DNA of 53,603 nt from an uncultured Roseburia sp. GTDB taxonomy: Bacteria > Bacillota > Clostridia > Lachnospirales > Lachnospiraceae. This document shows positions 1 through 10,014 of this stretch, piece after piece. The notes beneath the pieces were generated by a model. The model did no database searches. It was not told the origin of the DNA and was given only the letters and a program-made list of their open reading frames with translations. The first letter of the stretch is position 1. Every line of letters begins with the position of its first letter. Position numbers and translations under genes: made by a program. The stretch is from assembly GCA_947062675.1 (NCBI GenBank), contig CAMSQM010000019.1:1-53603 (forward strand), given 5' to 3'.

Positions 1-1432
1 AATCCCTTGATTTTACGGGGGTTCTCCGATTTGTCTTTATTATACTGTATGGGCACTCCTCCGTCAGTCTTTCAATGACATCATCCGGGCGGGTCAGCTC
101 CGCAAGCTCCTGCCTGAGCGGGCAGACAGGGGAAACCCGCGCGATCACCGCGTCCGCTTCCACCCGGAGCACACCGGCCACCCCGGCAGATGCGGAGGAA
201 TTTCCCACCAGGATAGCATACTCCCCTTTTTCCACAATCCACGACGAGGTGCTCTCCTGATAAGACGCCATGGACTTCGTCGGAAACGTGATCGTCATAT
301 TCTGACTCTCCCCGGGAGCGAGAAGCTTTGTCTTCGCAAATCCGGTCAGGCGCCTGAACTCTTTTTTCATACCTGACTGCGGCGGGGCGGCGTAAACCTG
401 CACCACCTCTTTGCCCGCATAGTCCGCCCCGGTATTGGTCACCGTGACCGGTACGCAGACAGAACTCCCGTCACACGACACCGCACCGCATGTGACTTCA
501 AACTGCGTATAGGAAAGACCATATCCGAACGGATACTGCACTTCCACGCCAAAACTGTCAAAATAGCGGTAGCCCACATAGATGCCTTCCTCATACCGCT
601 CGGATTCCACATCGCCGTTATTATGGCTGAACGTGGCGGAAGACGGAAAATCCTCATACCGCCTGGTCCATGTACCGGTCAGCTTTCCCGAAGGTGTCAC
701 CGCGCCGGTCAGCACATCCGCCACCGCATTTCCCGTCTCCATCCCTGCCTGTGAGATACTGACCAGACCTTTTACACTGCGGTTCGCCAGAATCGCAGTG
801 AGATCTATCTGCCCTCCGGCGTTGATCAGCACCACGATATTTTCAGAGTATCGCGCCAGCTCCGAGAGCTCACTCTCCTCCTTTTCACTGAGATAATAAT
901 CTCCCGCCTCACAGAAACGGTCCCTTCCCTCACCGGCCACACGGCTGATCACATAAATCACCACATCCGCAGCTGTCACCGCTTCCGGATCTATCGCATT
1001 GCATTCCGGTTCCCGGAAAGGATTTTCCGCGAGCACTCCAAAAAAACCCATGTCGCTTCCGGTCTTTCCTTTTCCCATTTTATCGAGAACCCGGTCCCTC
1101 CACGCACACTTTTCCGCCGTATACTCCTCCACGGCCCGCAGCAGCGCTTCCCTGTTCACCAGTACCACTCCGGCATCCAGAAGCCCCTGCTCAATCGTCA
1201 CGACCTCCCGCTCGTTCACATCGCCGGAACCGGTACCTCCCTTGACCAGATGCACGGCGCCGTTTCCGTAAAGCGCCGCTTTCTGTCCTTTGCCAAGCGG
1301 CAGGATCCCCTCATTTTTCAGGAGAACCATCCCCTCCGCCGCAGCCTCCCGCGCAAGCTTCCGGTTCCTGCTCTCGCGTTCCGTCACCCCGGCATCCCTG
1401 GCGCCACTGTAGGTCCTTTGTCTCATCTGCAT
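1..1432 (-). CDS. GH3 family glycosidase, permuted domain order (partial, runs off left edge)
   Basis: The minus strand is open from an ATG at 1432 (GGGGGAG ribosome site 6 bases upstream) to the window edge, giving 477 codons. Residues 39-46 read KNEGILPL and 67-76 GTGSGDVNER, which belong to the alpha/beta sandwich domain of glycoside hydrolase family 3. YPFGYG at 300-305 is the GH3 motif preceding the fibronectin-III-like domain. In most GH3 enzymes this sandwich follows the TIM-barrel nucleophile domain; here it is N-terminal. That is the inverted order known from Ruminococcus albus and Butyrivibrio beta-glucosidases, so the catalytic barrel should lie beyond the left edge. There is no signal peptide, so it is probably cytoplasmic and acts on imported oligosaccharides. 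The substrate cannot be told from this part. Confidence 0.88.
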   Translation of the reverse strand, partial: MQMRQRTYSGARDAGVTERESRNRKLAREAAAEGMVLLKNEGILPLGKGQKAALYGNGAVHLVKGGTGSGDVNEREVVTIEQGLLDAGVVLVNREALLRAVEEYTAEKCAWRDRVLDKMGKGKTGSDMGFFGVLAENPFREPECNAIDPEAVTAADVVIYVISRVAGEGRDRFCEAGDYYLSEKEESELSELARYSENIVVLINAGGQIDLTAILANRSVKGLVSISQAGMETGNAVADVLTGAVTPSGKLTGTWTRRYEDFPSSATFSHNNGDVESERYEEGIYVGYRYFDSFGVEVQYPFGYGLSYTQFEVTCGAVSCDGSSVCVPVTVTNTGADYAGKEVVQVYAAPPQSGMKKEFRRLTGFAKTKLLAPGESQNMTITFPTKSMASYQESTSSWIVEKGEYAILVGNSSASAGVAGVLRVEADAVIARVSPVCPLRQELAELTRPDDVIERLTEECPYSIIKTNRRTPVKSRD

Positions 1433-1527
1433 AACACTCTCCCCCTGTTATTTTATGATATCTCTCATTATATAACAGCCCGTTCCCCTTTTCAAATCCC
1501 TTTTTCTCCCCGTAAAAATCCCGCTGC

Positions 1528-4173
1528 TTATCCCCGCGGTTCCTCCTCACCGTCTCCTCTCAGCACTCCGATCAGATTATTGCTCTGCGCCCTTTTCTGT
1601 CCGTACCACATTGACAGATACACTACCAGAAACACGCACCCGGCTGCGATCACAAAGTATGGCCACGCCAGGTAAAACCCTTTCATCGAAGCGTTATGGC
1701 TGAAATAATACATCGCCGCCGTGCAGGGAACGGCCGACAGAAAGCCCAGCACCAGACCGCGGGTTCCGTAAATCAGGCATTCCAGATTCAGCATCCGCAC
1801 AAACTCTTTCTGCGTCATGCCAAGCGATTTTAACATGGCAAATTCCCGTCTGCGCAGATTCATGCCGGTGGAGATGGTGTTAAAGATATTCGCAGCCGCA
1901 ATCAGGGATATCAGCGCTATAAACCCGAAACAAAACACATTTACCATAATGTAGATATCACGCCTGTTCTTCTCTTCCGCCGCGACATCATAGATGCTGT
2001 AGCTGTTTTCCTCATCTCTGAGGAGTTCCCTCATCCGCCCTGCGGCCTGCGCGTGATCCTGTGCGCGGAAACGCTGTTCCAGCCGGTATCCGACGGCAGT
2101 ATGATTGTTTTCGCGGAAAAGTTCCATCACCGTCTCCGTCACGGATGCCGGATACAGCAGTCTGATCATATTTCTGCCGCCCGGAAAATGAAAGCTGCCG
2201 CCCACAGGCTGTGCATCACCGGAAACCTCATTTTCCACCACGGCCCCGATCGCAAGCTCCGTTTTCCTCTCCTCCTCATCCTCCCGGCCACTGATACAGC
2301 TCACGGTCTGCGGGGATGACTGGCAGACGGCGATCTCTGTCTCCTCCCCGTCCATCCATTCCAGAATGTTGTTAAACAGGAGGGCCTCCGGATGATCCGG
2401 ATCCCGGAAGCTGTCCTGGGACACGCCGCATTCTGCCGCTATTTTCTCAAAATCCGCATCCTCCGGAAAGCAGACGACCGCGGATGCATATGCCACACCG
2501 TCCCTTTCCCCGTAGAACGCAGCCGCCTCTTCCGTCAGCATCTCAGGAGGCAGCGCCAGCATCACATAATTGTAGATGATCCCGTGCAGGTATTCCGTCC
2601 CCCCTGCACTCTGTGTCATTTCCGAAAGTTCTGTGATTTTATCGTACGTATCCGCATAGAGAGAGACTTCAATATCATAGTCGCGCATCTTCGCGGCGAG
2701 ACGAAAACTGCCAAACAGATATTCGGAATAACTTCCGACCGACACAAACAGCAGAATACTCATGGCCAGCGACAGAATCGTCGCACGATAACGCTTCCGG
2801 TTCCGCTGAAAGGTCCGGAATGCAACCATGCCCTCCAGCCCGAAACGCCGGTATACCCAGCCCGGGATCCGCAGCCTGCCCTTTGTCAGCCGGATATCGT
2901 CCTTCTGCCGGAGGGCGTCGATCGCGGACAGTTTAAGGGCACGCCGCATGGGCAGATACGCGGAAAACAAAACCGTTGTCATACAGATTCCGGCCGCCAG
3001 CGCCAGCGCCGGCAGTGAGACAATCATCTTCATTTTCACTTCCGGACCGCTCCCGATCAGATATTCAAAAGTACCCGCAAGCGCGGATAATGTAATACCG
3101 ATCCCGGCAAGGCCCGCGAGAACACCCGCCGGAATCCCTGCAAGGCAGAGCACAAACGCCTCGTGGCAAACGGTCTGTTTCATCTGTTTTCTGGTCGCAC
3201 CGATGGACGAGAGCAGGCCGAACTGTTTCGTGCGCTCGCTCACGGAGATCGCAAATGCATTGTATATCAGCGCCACGGAACCCAGAATAATAATAAAAAT
3301 CAGGATACCGCCCATCCCGTAGAGCAGCAGAAGAAAGCCGGACTGCGACGAATAACCGTAAAACCGCAGCAGCATGTTGTTACATGACGACTGAAAACGT
3401 CCCTCCTTTGCGATTTCTTCCCGGAAGCCGGTCGCATCCTTCGGATGCTTCATCACAACATATGCGTCATAGTAGTCCGACCGGACCTCCCCGGAAGTCA
3501 GTGAGAGCACGGTATACCCGGGCGACGTATAATCCTCAAACTCCGGCCTGTCGTAAAAACCGACCACCGTATATGTTCTGACCTCCTGTTCCTCAAGACG
3601 CTCTTTCACGATCAGATCTTCATCCGGGTTTTCCCCCGTTTTCTCCTCATGGCAGAGCGGCGTATTCTGCCACAGGGCTTCCCCGTCCTCCCCCCTGCGA
3701 TATCCGGCAGCGAGCTCCAGCCGGGCGCCATTTTCAATCTCCACGCCACCGTCGCGCACATGGCCCGGAATCAGCACCTCATACTCATTTTCCGGCAGAC
3801 GCCCCTCCGTCAGATACACCGGCATATGCGCGGCAAAATCCGCACTCATCTCCTGAAGACACAGATATGGTTTAAAGAGATTCTCCAGCCCGTCCAGATA
3901 TGCATAGCCGGTGGTCTGCAGTTCATATACCCGCTCCACCCGCCCGTCGGCACGCAGCCCGGACAGTTCCTCTGAATCCACCCCCTGCACTTTCACATGC
4001 CAGTCCCCCAGCACGGCTTCCTCATACGCGATACCATACCCCCGGACCGAGACGACTATCGTCGTCACCGCCGTGAACATCGCGGCGGATAACACAATCC
4101 CGATCACCGTGATAAGCGTGCGGGACCGGTTCGCCTTAAGGCTTCTGACTGCAAAACGATGAAAAATATTCAT
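1528..4173 (-). CDS. ABC transporter permease, FtsX/MacB type
   Basis: 881 residues. One membrane segment lies near residues 18-40, followed by a large extracytoplasmic region. A first FtsX domain spans about 285-420 with the ISVSERTKQFGLLSSIGA signature, a second N-terminal-type membrane segment lies near 465-485, and there is a C-terminal FtsX domain at about 750-865 (RRREFAMLKSLGMT). This is the duplicated permease layout of LolC/MacB/YtrF-like exporters, which move peptides, antibiotics or lipids across or out of the membrane. Its start overlaps the stop of the ATPase gene by four bases (ATGA), so the two are translationally coupled. With the upstream two-component genes it resembles antimicrobial-peptide detoxification modules, although classical BceB permeases are shorter (about 650 residues). 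The substrate is unknown. Confidence 0.9.
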   Translation of the reverse strand: MNIFHRFAVRSLKANRSRTLITVIGIVLSAAMFTAVTTIVVSVRGYGIAYEEAVLGDWHVKVQGVDSEELSGLRADGRVERVYELQTTGYAYLDGLENLFKPYLCLQEMSADFAAHMPVYLTEGRLPENEYEVLIPGHVRDGGVEIENGARLELAAGYRRGEDGEALWQNTPLCHEEKTGENPDEDLIVKERLEEQEVRTYTVVGFYDRPEFEDYTSPGYTVLSLTSGEVRSDYYDAYVVMKHPKDATGFREEIAKEGRFQSSCNNMLLRFYGYSSQSGFLLLLYGMGGILIFIIILGSVALIYNAFAISVSERTKQFGLLSSIGATRKQMKQTVCHEAFVLCLAGIPAGVLAGLAGIGITLSALAGTFEYLIGSGPEVKMKMIVSLPALALAAGICMTTVLFSAYLPMRRALKLSAIDALRQKDDIRLTKGRLRIPGWVYRRFGLEGMVAFRTFQRNRKRYRATILSLAMSILLFVSVGSYSEYLFGSFRLAAKMRDYDIEVSLYADTYDKITELSEMTQSAGGTEYLHGIIYNYVMLALPPEMLTEEAAAFYGERDGVAYASAVVCFPEDADFEKIAAECGVSQDSFRDPDHPEALLFNNILEWMDGEETEIAVCQSSPQTVSCISGREDEEERKTELAIGAVVENEVSGDAQPVGGSFHFPGGRNMIRLLYPASVTETVMELFRENNHTAVGYRLEQRFRAQDHAQAAGRMRELLRDEENSYSIYDVAAEEKNRRDIYIMVNVFCFGFIALISLIAAANIFNTISTGMNLRRREFAMLKSLGMTQKEFVRMLNLECLIYGTRGLVLGFLSAVPCTAAMYYFSHNASMKGFYLAWPYFVIAAGCVFLVVYLSMWYGQKRAQSNNLIGVLRGDGEEEPRG

Positions 4174-4847
4174 GAGCGGATCACCTCATCCCTGACGATT
4201 TTTCCATCCTCAATCCGGATCAGCCGCTTCGCCTGCAGCGCGATCTCCTCATCATGTGTGATCACAATCAGGGTCTGCTTATATTTCTCGTTGGAAGCGC
4301 GCAGCAGTCCCATGATCTCCCGGCTGTTTTTTGAATCGAGATTTCCGGTCGGCTCATCCGCGAGAACGACGGCCGGGGCATTCATCAGAGCCCTCCCGAT
4401 GGAGACACGCTGCTGCTGGCCGCCTGAAAGCTGGTTCGGCAGATGCTTCTCGCGCCCTGTAAGCCCAAGAAGCTCAAGGAGCTCCAGAAGGCGCTCTTCA
4501 TTGACACTGCGCCGGTCCATCAGAACCGGCAGCGTGATATTCTCCACGACATCCAGCACCGGAACCAGATTATAAAACTGGTAAATCAGTCCGACCTGGC
4601 GCCTGCGGAAAATCGCAAGCTTCTCTTCCTTCTGCGCGTAGACGTCAATCCCGTTGACATACACTCTTCCGCCCGTCGGCACATCCACTCCGCCCAGAAT
4701 ATGCAGAAGTGTCGATTTTCCGGAACCCGACGGACCCGTGACCGCGATAAATTCGCCCTTTTCCACGGAAAAGGATACGTCGTCAAGCGCCCTGACCGCG
4801 CCAGCCCCTTTCCCGTATACTTTGCTGATATGTTCTGCTTTAATCAT
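4170..4847 (-). CDS. ABC transporter ATP-binding protein, LolD/MacB family
   Basis: 225 residues, the normal size. The Walker A motif is GPSGSGKST near residue 39, the signature is LSGGQQQR near 140 and Walker B is VVLADEPTGNLDS near 160. It hydrolyses ATP for the FtsX-type permease encoded immediately downstream, with an ATGA overlap. The start at 4847 has GGGAGGTACAGG directly in front. It sits 147 bases downstream of the histidine kinase gene in the same direction, so it is probably co-transcribed with, or controlled by, that two-component system. Confidence 0.95.
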   Translation of the reverse strand: MIKAEHISKVYGKGAGAVRALDDVSFSVEKGEFIAVTGPSGSGKSTLLHILGGVDVPTGGRVYVNGIDVYAQKEEKLAIFRRRQVGLIYQFYNLVPVLDVVENITLPVLMDRRSVNEERLLELLELLGLTGREKHLPNQLSGGQQQRVSIGRALMNAPAVVLADEPTGNLDSKNSREIMGLLRASNEKYKQTLIVITHDEEIALQAKRLIRIEDGKIVRDEVIRS

Positions 4848-4994
4848 CCTGTACCTCCCGTCTGTTGTATGATTCTATTGTAGCAGTGCAGGATGAGTTT
4901 ACAGTGACTTTCCGGTGACAGTTCTGTCACCGTCCCCGGCTGATCCCCGGCCGGAATTCACGCCGCGCCTCCGGCGCCGCTGGGCAGTTTCCTT

Positions 4995-6023
4995 CTATGA
5001 ACGGTACAGCCTGATCACAAATTCCGCCCCGCCGTTCTTTCCGTTTCCCGCCCTCAGCATACCGTTCTGCCGCGAGACGATCCGCTCCGCCAGCGCCAGT
5101 CCGATGCCCGCGCTCTCCATCCCGCTGTTTTTCCCTTTATAAAATCGTTCAAAAAGATGCGGCAGATCCTCCCTCGCAATCCCCTCCCCGTTATCAGATA
5201 TGACAAGCGCGGTGTAGAGCGCATTCTGTTCACCGCGAACCGTGAGTCTTCCGCCGTGCGGCGTGTGCTCCGCACAGTTTTTTAAAATATTTGCCACAGC
5301 CTCCCCGGTCCACCCCGGATCACAATTTACCGTAAGCCCTTCCGGAATGTCCACGCAGAATTCCAGCTCCTTTAATTCCATCGGAATTCCGAGCGGCAGG
5401 ACCGCCCGCTCCACCAGTGCGGCCACGCTGCACGGCTGCTTTTTAAAGACAACGGCATCCGCCTCCAGTCTGGAGATTTTTAACAGCACATCAATCAGCC
5501 ATTCCACTCTTCCAGAGAGTCTTTTCAGTTTCCCCAGGTATTCAAACTGTTTTTCGCAGGAAAGATTCTCCTCCCCGAGCATGGATAGCAGAAGATTCAT
5601 CGAGGTGAGCGGCGTCCGCAGCTGGTGGGAGAGATCGGTCAGGGAGTCCGACAAATACGTTTTTTCCCGCTGAAGTTCCAGATTCTGCTCCCTGAGGCGC
5701 ACCAGCATTTTATTGATTTCATCCTCCAGAATGGACAGTTCTCCCTCCTCCATTTTCTCAATCAGAATCGCTTCTTCCCTGTGAAGAATCCGGTCGATCC
5801 TCCCCGCTGTCTGCGCAATCCTCCGGTAGCGCGACCAGGATACCGAAAAATGAAAAATTCCCATGCTCCCCCACATCAGAAGCACAGGAATCACAGAAAC
5901 AGGAACAAAGGCAGCACATAAGAAAATACAGACGGCGCCGGAACCCGTCATCCATATCAGCTGCTTTCTGACTTCCGGATTGCGAAGGTATTCTGTTATG
6001 GTATATGCGTATCCCGTTTTCAT
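4995..6023 (-). CDS. sensor histidine kinase, short two-helix (BceS-like) type
   Basis: 342 residues. Two membrane helices at about 22-60 are separated by a very short loop, so there is no real extracellular sensor domain. This is the arrangement of intramembrane-sensing kinases that read the state of a partner ABC permease. The HisKA box DLSHQLRTPLT carries the phosphorylated histidine near residue 135; N, G1 and G2 boxes (NILKNCAEH, DNGEGI, GIGLALAE) follow. The start has GGAGATGATTGT upstream. Its likely partners are the response regulator encoded just before it and the ABC exporter just after it. The inducing compound is unknown. Confidence 0.92.
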   Translation of the reverse strand: MKTGYAYTITEYLRNPEVRKQLIWMTGSGAVCIFLCAAFVPVSVIPVLLMWGSMGIFHFSVSWSRYRRIAQTAGRIDRILHREEAILIEKMEEGELSILEDEINKMLVRLREQNLELQREKTYLSDSLTDLSHQLRTPLTSMNLLLSMLGEENLSCEKQFEYLGKLKRLSGRVEWLIDVLLKISRLEADAVVFKKQPCSVAALVERAVLPLGIPMELKELEFCVDIPEGLTVNCDPGWTGEAVANILKNCAEHTPHGGRLTVRGEQNALYTALVISDNGEGIAREDLPHLFERFYKGKNSGMESAGIGLALAERIVSRQNGMLRAGNGKNGGAEFVIRLYRS

Positions 6024-6208
6024 ACAATCATCTCCTTCCTGCGCCCGGCAGGGATCGCCTCCGGCTTAGTTCCCCGGATTACCCCGCCTGGTTCCCCGGA
6101 TTGCCTCCCGCCCCGCCCGGCTCCCGGAAAGTCTCTCCCGCGATACCGGATACGCGCCCCTGTGCACTGTCCGTCAGAGGGACGCGCATCCGGATGAAAT
6201 ATTTTTGC
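6024..6208. repeat. 185-bp spacer between response regulator and kinase genes, with a 12-bp direct repeat
   Basis: No reading frame is supported here. The bases GTTCCCCGGATT occur twice, at 6069-6080 and 6091-6102, 22 bp apart (about two helical turns), in a C-rich stretch. The spacing would suit tandem protein binding, but it could equally be simple sequence drift. A gap this long between a regulator gene and its kinase gene is unusual. Confidence 0.4.
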
Positions 6209-6874
6209 TTAAGAAACAAAATATCCGCGTCCCCGCACAGTCTTAATCACCGCGGGATTCTGCGGATCGTCTCCGATTTTTTCCCGCAGACGTTTGATAT
6301 ACACCGTCAGTGTATTATCATTGACAAATTCTCCCGCCATGTCCCAGATCTCGCCGAGAAGCTGTTTTCTGGTAAATACTTTCCCCGGGTGGGAGGCGAA
6401 CAGGAGAAGCAGGCGGTACTCCAGCGCCGACAGGTACAGCTCCTCCCCGCCCTTCTCCACAATCCCCCTCGCCGTATCGATGACGAGATCTCCCAGCCGG
6501 AGCACAGACTGCGACTTTCCATAACGCCGGAGCACGCTCTTCATCCGCGACAAAAGCTCCCTCGGGCGGAACGGTTTGCCGATATAATCATCGGCGCCGA
6601 TGTCAAGCCCCGTCACCACACTGAATTCATCCGCGGAGGCTGTCAGAAAAATCACGGGAATATCCCTCAGCTCGCGAATCCCCCTGCAGACGGCGTAGCC
6701 GTTTCCCTCCCGCAGTGTGACATCCAGAAGTACCAGATCGCAGTCTTTTTCCTCCACAAACGAAAGCGCCTCCTCCTGTCCGTCCACCGCCGTCACAAAA
6801 AAACCCTCCCGCCTGAGAAAATCCGACAGTGTCTCCACGATCATCACATCATCTTCCACGAGTAAAATCTGCAT
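6209..6874 (-). CDS. response regulator, OmpR/PhoB family
   Basis: About 221 residues. The receiver domain has the acidic pair VEDD near the N-terminus, the phospho-acceptor aspartate in LVLLDVTL near residue 53, a T/S switch in LTAS and the conserved lysine in GKPF. The C-terminal winged helix (about 130-221) ends with the typical TVRGRGYFV strand. A GTG lies immediately before the chosen ATG, and a GGGG sits six bases upstream. The gene begins only about 12 bases after the leuS stop, so read-through from the leucine-controlled promoter is possible. It presumably regulates the kinase/ABC module downstream. Confidence 0.94.
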   Translation of the reverse strand: MQILLVEDDVMIVETLSDFLRREGFFVTAVDGQEEALSFVEEKDCDLVLLDVTLREGNGYAVCRGIRELRDIPVIFLTASADEFSVVTGLDIGADDYIGKPFRPRELLSRMKSVLRRYGKSQSVLRLGDLVIDTARGIVEKGGEELYLSALEYRLLLLFASHPGKVFTRKQLLGEIWDMAGEFVNDNTLTVYIKRLREKIGDDPQNPAVIKTVRGRGYFVS

Positions 6875-6888
6875 CACAGACCCCGGAC

Positions 6889-9306
6889 TTATTTCTGAAC
6901 AAGATTCACAAGCCTTCCCGGCACGTAAATCTCCTTTATAACCGTTCCGGTCAGCTTATCCGCGACCGCTTCTTTCGCCTGCGCGATCACAGATTCCTTC
7001 GCGTCATTTCTGCCGATCGCAAGGGTCGCCCGGATCTTCCCGTTGATCTGCACCGCGATCTCCACCGTGTCCTCCACCGTCTTCGCCTCGTCATATTCCG
7101 GCCAGGTCTGCTGCCAGACTCTCCCCTGTGCACCGATATTCTGCCAGATCTCCTCGGTGATATGTGGCGCGACCGGATTTAACAGCACGAGCAGCGTCCG
7201 GTATTCGGCCTGCGTGATGGCATTTTTCTTTGTAAAATCGTTTAACAGTGTCATCATCGCGGCGATCGCCGTGTTGTATTTGAGATTCTCATAATCGCTG
7301 CTGACCTTTTTGATCGTCTGGTGCATTTTCGTCTCAAGATCTTTCGAGTACGCATCCTCCTGCGTCAGAATATCCTGAAGCTTCCAGATACGCTCCAGGA
7401 AGCGCCGGCATCCCTTGACGCCATCCTCCGACCACGACGCGCTTAAATCGAAAGCACCGATAAACATTTCATAGGTGCGCAGCGTATCCGCGCCGTATTC
7501 ACGGACAATATCGTCCGGATTTACGACATTCCCCCTGGATTTCGACATCTTCTCTCCGTTTTCCCCGAGAATCATGCCGTGCGACGTGCGCTTTTTGTAC
7601 GGCTCCTGGCAGGGAACCACCTTCTCATCATAGAGAAATCTGTGCCAGAACCGGGAATAAAGCAGGTGCAGCGTCGTGTGTTCCATCCCGCCGTTGTACC
7701 AGTCCACCGGCATCCAGTAGCGGAGGGCCTCCGGATCCGCCAGCGCATTCTCATTTTTCGGATCACAGTACCTTAAAAAATACCAGGAGGAACCCGCCCA
7801 CTGCGGCATCGTGTCCGTCTCCCGCTTCGCGGGACCGCCGCAGCACGGACAGGTCGTATTTACCCAGTCCGTCATCGCGGCAAGCGGCGACTCGCCGTTA
7901 TCCGTCGGCATATAGCTCTCCACCTCAGGAAGCATCAGCGGAAGCTCGCTCTCCGGAAGCGCCACCGGACCGCATTTGTCACAGAAGACAACCGGCACCG
8001 GCTCGCCCCAGTAGCGCTGGCGGGAAAATACCCAGTCCCTGAGTTTGAAATTGGTCTTTGCGCAGCCGATTCCGTTCTCCTCCAGATACGCGATCATTTT
8101 CTCTCTGGCGTCCTCCACCGAAAGACCGCTGATAAAGCCGGAATTGATCACGGTACCGGTCGCAACATCGGTAAAGGCGGCCTCGCTGATATCGACTTCC
8201 TCCCCGTTTTTCGCCACGACCTGGAGCAGCGGAAGCCCGAATTTTTTCGCAAACTCCCAGTCCCTCTCATCATGTGCCGGAACCGCCATAATGGCGCCCG
8301 TCCCGTAAGACATCAGCACATAGTCGGAGATCCAGACCGGAATTTCTTTGCCGTTGACCGGATTGACTGCACTGATCCCGTCCAGGACGACCCCCGTCTT
8401 CTCCTTTGCCAGCTCCGCGCGCTCAAAGTCGGACTTCTTCGCCGCCTCCTCCCGGTAAGCCGCGATCGCGTCCCAGTTCCTCAGTTCATCCTTATATTTA
8501 TCGATCAGCGGATGTTCGGGTGAAACCACCATATAAGTCGCCCCAAAGAGCGTGTCGCACCGCGTGGTGTAGACGCGCAGCTTCTCATCTTTCCCGGCGA
8601 TCGGGAAATCGACCTCCGCCCCCGTCGATTTTCCAATCCAGTTTTTCTGTGATACTTTGACGCGCTCGATATAGTCAACATCCATAAGCCCGTCAAGCAG
8701 CTGCTGTGCATACTCCGTGATTTTCAGCATCCACTCGCTCTTAACCCTGCGGACCACCGGAGAGCCGCAACGCTCGCAGACACCGTTCACCACCTCCTCG
8801 TTCGCGAGCCCGACCCTGCAGGAGGTACACCAGTTGATCGGCATCTCCTTTTTATAAGCAAGCCCCGCGTGAAACATTTTCAGAAAAATCCACTGCGTCC
8901 ACTTATAATAGGACGGATCCGTCGTATTTATCTCCCGCTCCCAGTCAAACGAATAACCGAGCGCCCGAAGCTGCTCCTTAAACCGCTTTACGTTATGCTC
9001 CGTGACTATCTTCGGATGGATCTTATTTTTGATCGCGTAATTCTCTGTCGGAAGCCCGAACGCATCCCACCCCATCGGGTAGAGAACATTGTACCCCTGC
9101 ATTCTGCGCTTGCGCGCGACAATGTCAAGCGCCGTGTACGGCCTTGGATGGCCCACATGAAGCCCCTGACCCGACGGATACGGAAATTCCACCAGCGCAT
9201 AATACTTCGGCTTTGTAAAATCATCGGTGGCCGCAAACGCCCGCTCCTCATCCCAGATATCCTGCCATTTCTTCTCAATCACTTTGTGGTTGTATGGTTG
9301 TGCCAT
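6889..9306 (-). CDS. leuS: leucyl-tRNA synthetase
   Basis: Charges tRNA-Leu with leucine (class Ia synthetase, cytoplasmic). The protein is about 805 residues, normal for bacterial LeuRS. The HIGH motif appears as HVGH at residues 50-53 and KMSKS is exact at 586-590; two CxxC pairs in the early insertion can bind zinc (CTSC, CERC). I chose the ATG at 9306 because it starts the conserved [15 protein letters not shown] block and has GAGGG five bases upstream. The frame is open further upstream, but that part is leader. Expression is controlled by the T-box element in front of it. Confidence 0.97.
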   Translation of the reverse strand: MAQPYNHKVIEKKWQDIWDEERAFAATDDFTKPKYYALVEFPYPSGQGLHVGHPRPYTALDIVARKRRMQGYNVLYPMGWDAFGLPTENYAIKNKIHPKIVTEHNVKRFKEQLRALGYSFDWEREINTTDPSYYKWTQWIFLKMFHAGLAYKKEMPINWCTSCRVGLANEEVVNGVCERCGSPVVRRVKSEWMLKITEYAQQLLDGLMDVDYIERVKVSQKNWIGKSTGAEVDFPIAGKDEKLRVYTTRCDTLFGATYMVVSPEHPLIDKYKDELRNWDAIAAYREEAAKKSDFERAELAKEKTGVVLDGISAVNPVNGKEIPVWISDYVLMSYGTGAIMAVPAHDERDWEFAKKFGLPLLQVVAKNGEEVDISEAAFTDVATGTVINSGFISGLSVEDAREKMIAYLEENGIGCAKTNFKLRDWVFSRQRYWGEPVPVVFCDKCGPVALPESELPLMLPEVESYMPTDNGESPLAAMTDWVNTTCPCCGGPAKRETDTMPQWAGSSWYFLRYCDPKNENALADPEALRYWMPVDWYNGGMEHTTLHLLYSRFWHRFLYDEKVVPCQEPYKKRTSHGMILGENGEKMSKSRGNVVNPDDIVREYGADTLRTYEMFIGAFDLSASWSEDGVKGCRRFLERIWKLQDILTQEDAYSKDLETKMHQTIKKVSSDYENLKYNTAIAAMMTLLNDFTKKNAITQAEYRTLLVLLNPVAPHITEEIWQNIGAQGRVWQQTWPEYDEAKTVEDTVEIAVQINGKIRATLAIGRNDAKESVIAQAKEAVADKLTGTVIKEIYVPGRLVNLVQK

Positions 9307-9510
9307 CTTTTCCCTCATTTCTGCACTGCTTTTCTGATGGAGAGTCTGCGGATGCAGTGCGGACGCAGATCCCTCTTCTTTCCTGAAACCGGTATTCCCC
9401 AAAAAAGGTCGCCCGGCAGCCATATTTCCCTGGCGCGAAACACTTCGCGCAGGCACAATCGCCCGGAAGTATTTTGTTATACATAAAAACGGCGTTTCCT
9501 GATATAATAA
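9307..9510 (-). other. leuS untranslated leader between T-box terminator and start codon
   Basis: About 200 bases lie between the T-box terminator and the leuS ATG. The leuS frame stays open through it, but there is no good ribosome site for an upstream start and the sequence does not look like LeuRS. I see no further structured element that I can defend. Confidence 0.5.
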
Positions 9511-9549
9511 CAAAAAATCTCCGCCTCCGGACAGCTGCTGTCCAGAGAC
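9511..9549 (-). terminator. T-box attenuator terminator
   Basis: On the minus strand a stem formed by TCTCTGGACAG...CTGTCCGGAG(GCG)GAGA is followed by TTTTTTG. This is the terminator half of the T-box switch upstream of leuS. Confidence 0.88.
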
Positions 9550-9770
9550 GAAGATCTGAAAATCCCCGCGGTACCACTCTGCTTCACATGACTCTTCATG
9601 TGCTCTCTGCGTCCTTAACGCGGACTTATCGTCCCGGCCTACCCACTTCTGCTTCAGCCGGAAAACTTGAGGGCGAGTTGGGAACTTCGGAATACCGCCT
9701 CACACCAGCCGGCAGCTCTCTGAAAATCTTCCGCTCTTAATACTCCCTGTCATCGTCTTTAACTTTTCTT
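9511..9770 (-). promoter_or_regulatory. T-box riboswitch, leucine (CUC specifier)
   Basis: On the minus strand the Stem I region has the AGTA box and the conserved AGAGAG...GGCTGGTGTGAG stretch, then CAA-CTC-GCCCT with the specifier CTC (Leu) at 9675-9677. The T-box sequence GTGGTACCGCGG pairs uncharged tRNA and lies at 9566-9577. It is followed by the terminator. Uncharged tRNA-Leu should stabilise the antiterminator and allow leuS transcription. Confidence 0.95.
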
Positions 9771-9858
9771 ACTATTCTGTCCGTCTGCACGCGCAGCGAC
9801 ACGTCCACACGTATCCTGGCATGCATATATGGAGCGATTTTGCTGTGAAATATGATTT

Positions 9859-9886
9859 ATTTTAACATAACGGGGATATTTGTCAA
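9859..9886 (-). promoter_or_regulatory. sigma-A promoter for the leuS T-box transcript
   Basis: Minus strand: TTGACA (9881-9886), 16-bp spacer, TAAAAT (9859-9864). It lies about 90 bases upstream of the start of the T-box Stem I. Confidence 0.7.
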
Positions 9887-10014
9887 CCAGAAATTATGAT
9901 TTTATAAAAAATCCTGACAATTTGTTTCTCCCGTTTACGTTTCAGATACTTCATGTTATAATCCGGATAATCAGTGAACATACCCCGCTTGTGACTCACC
10001 TGCAGGAGGATTTT

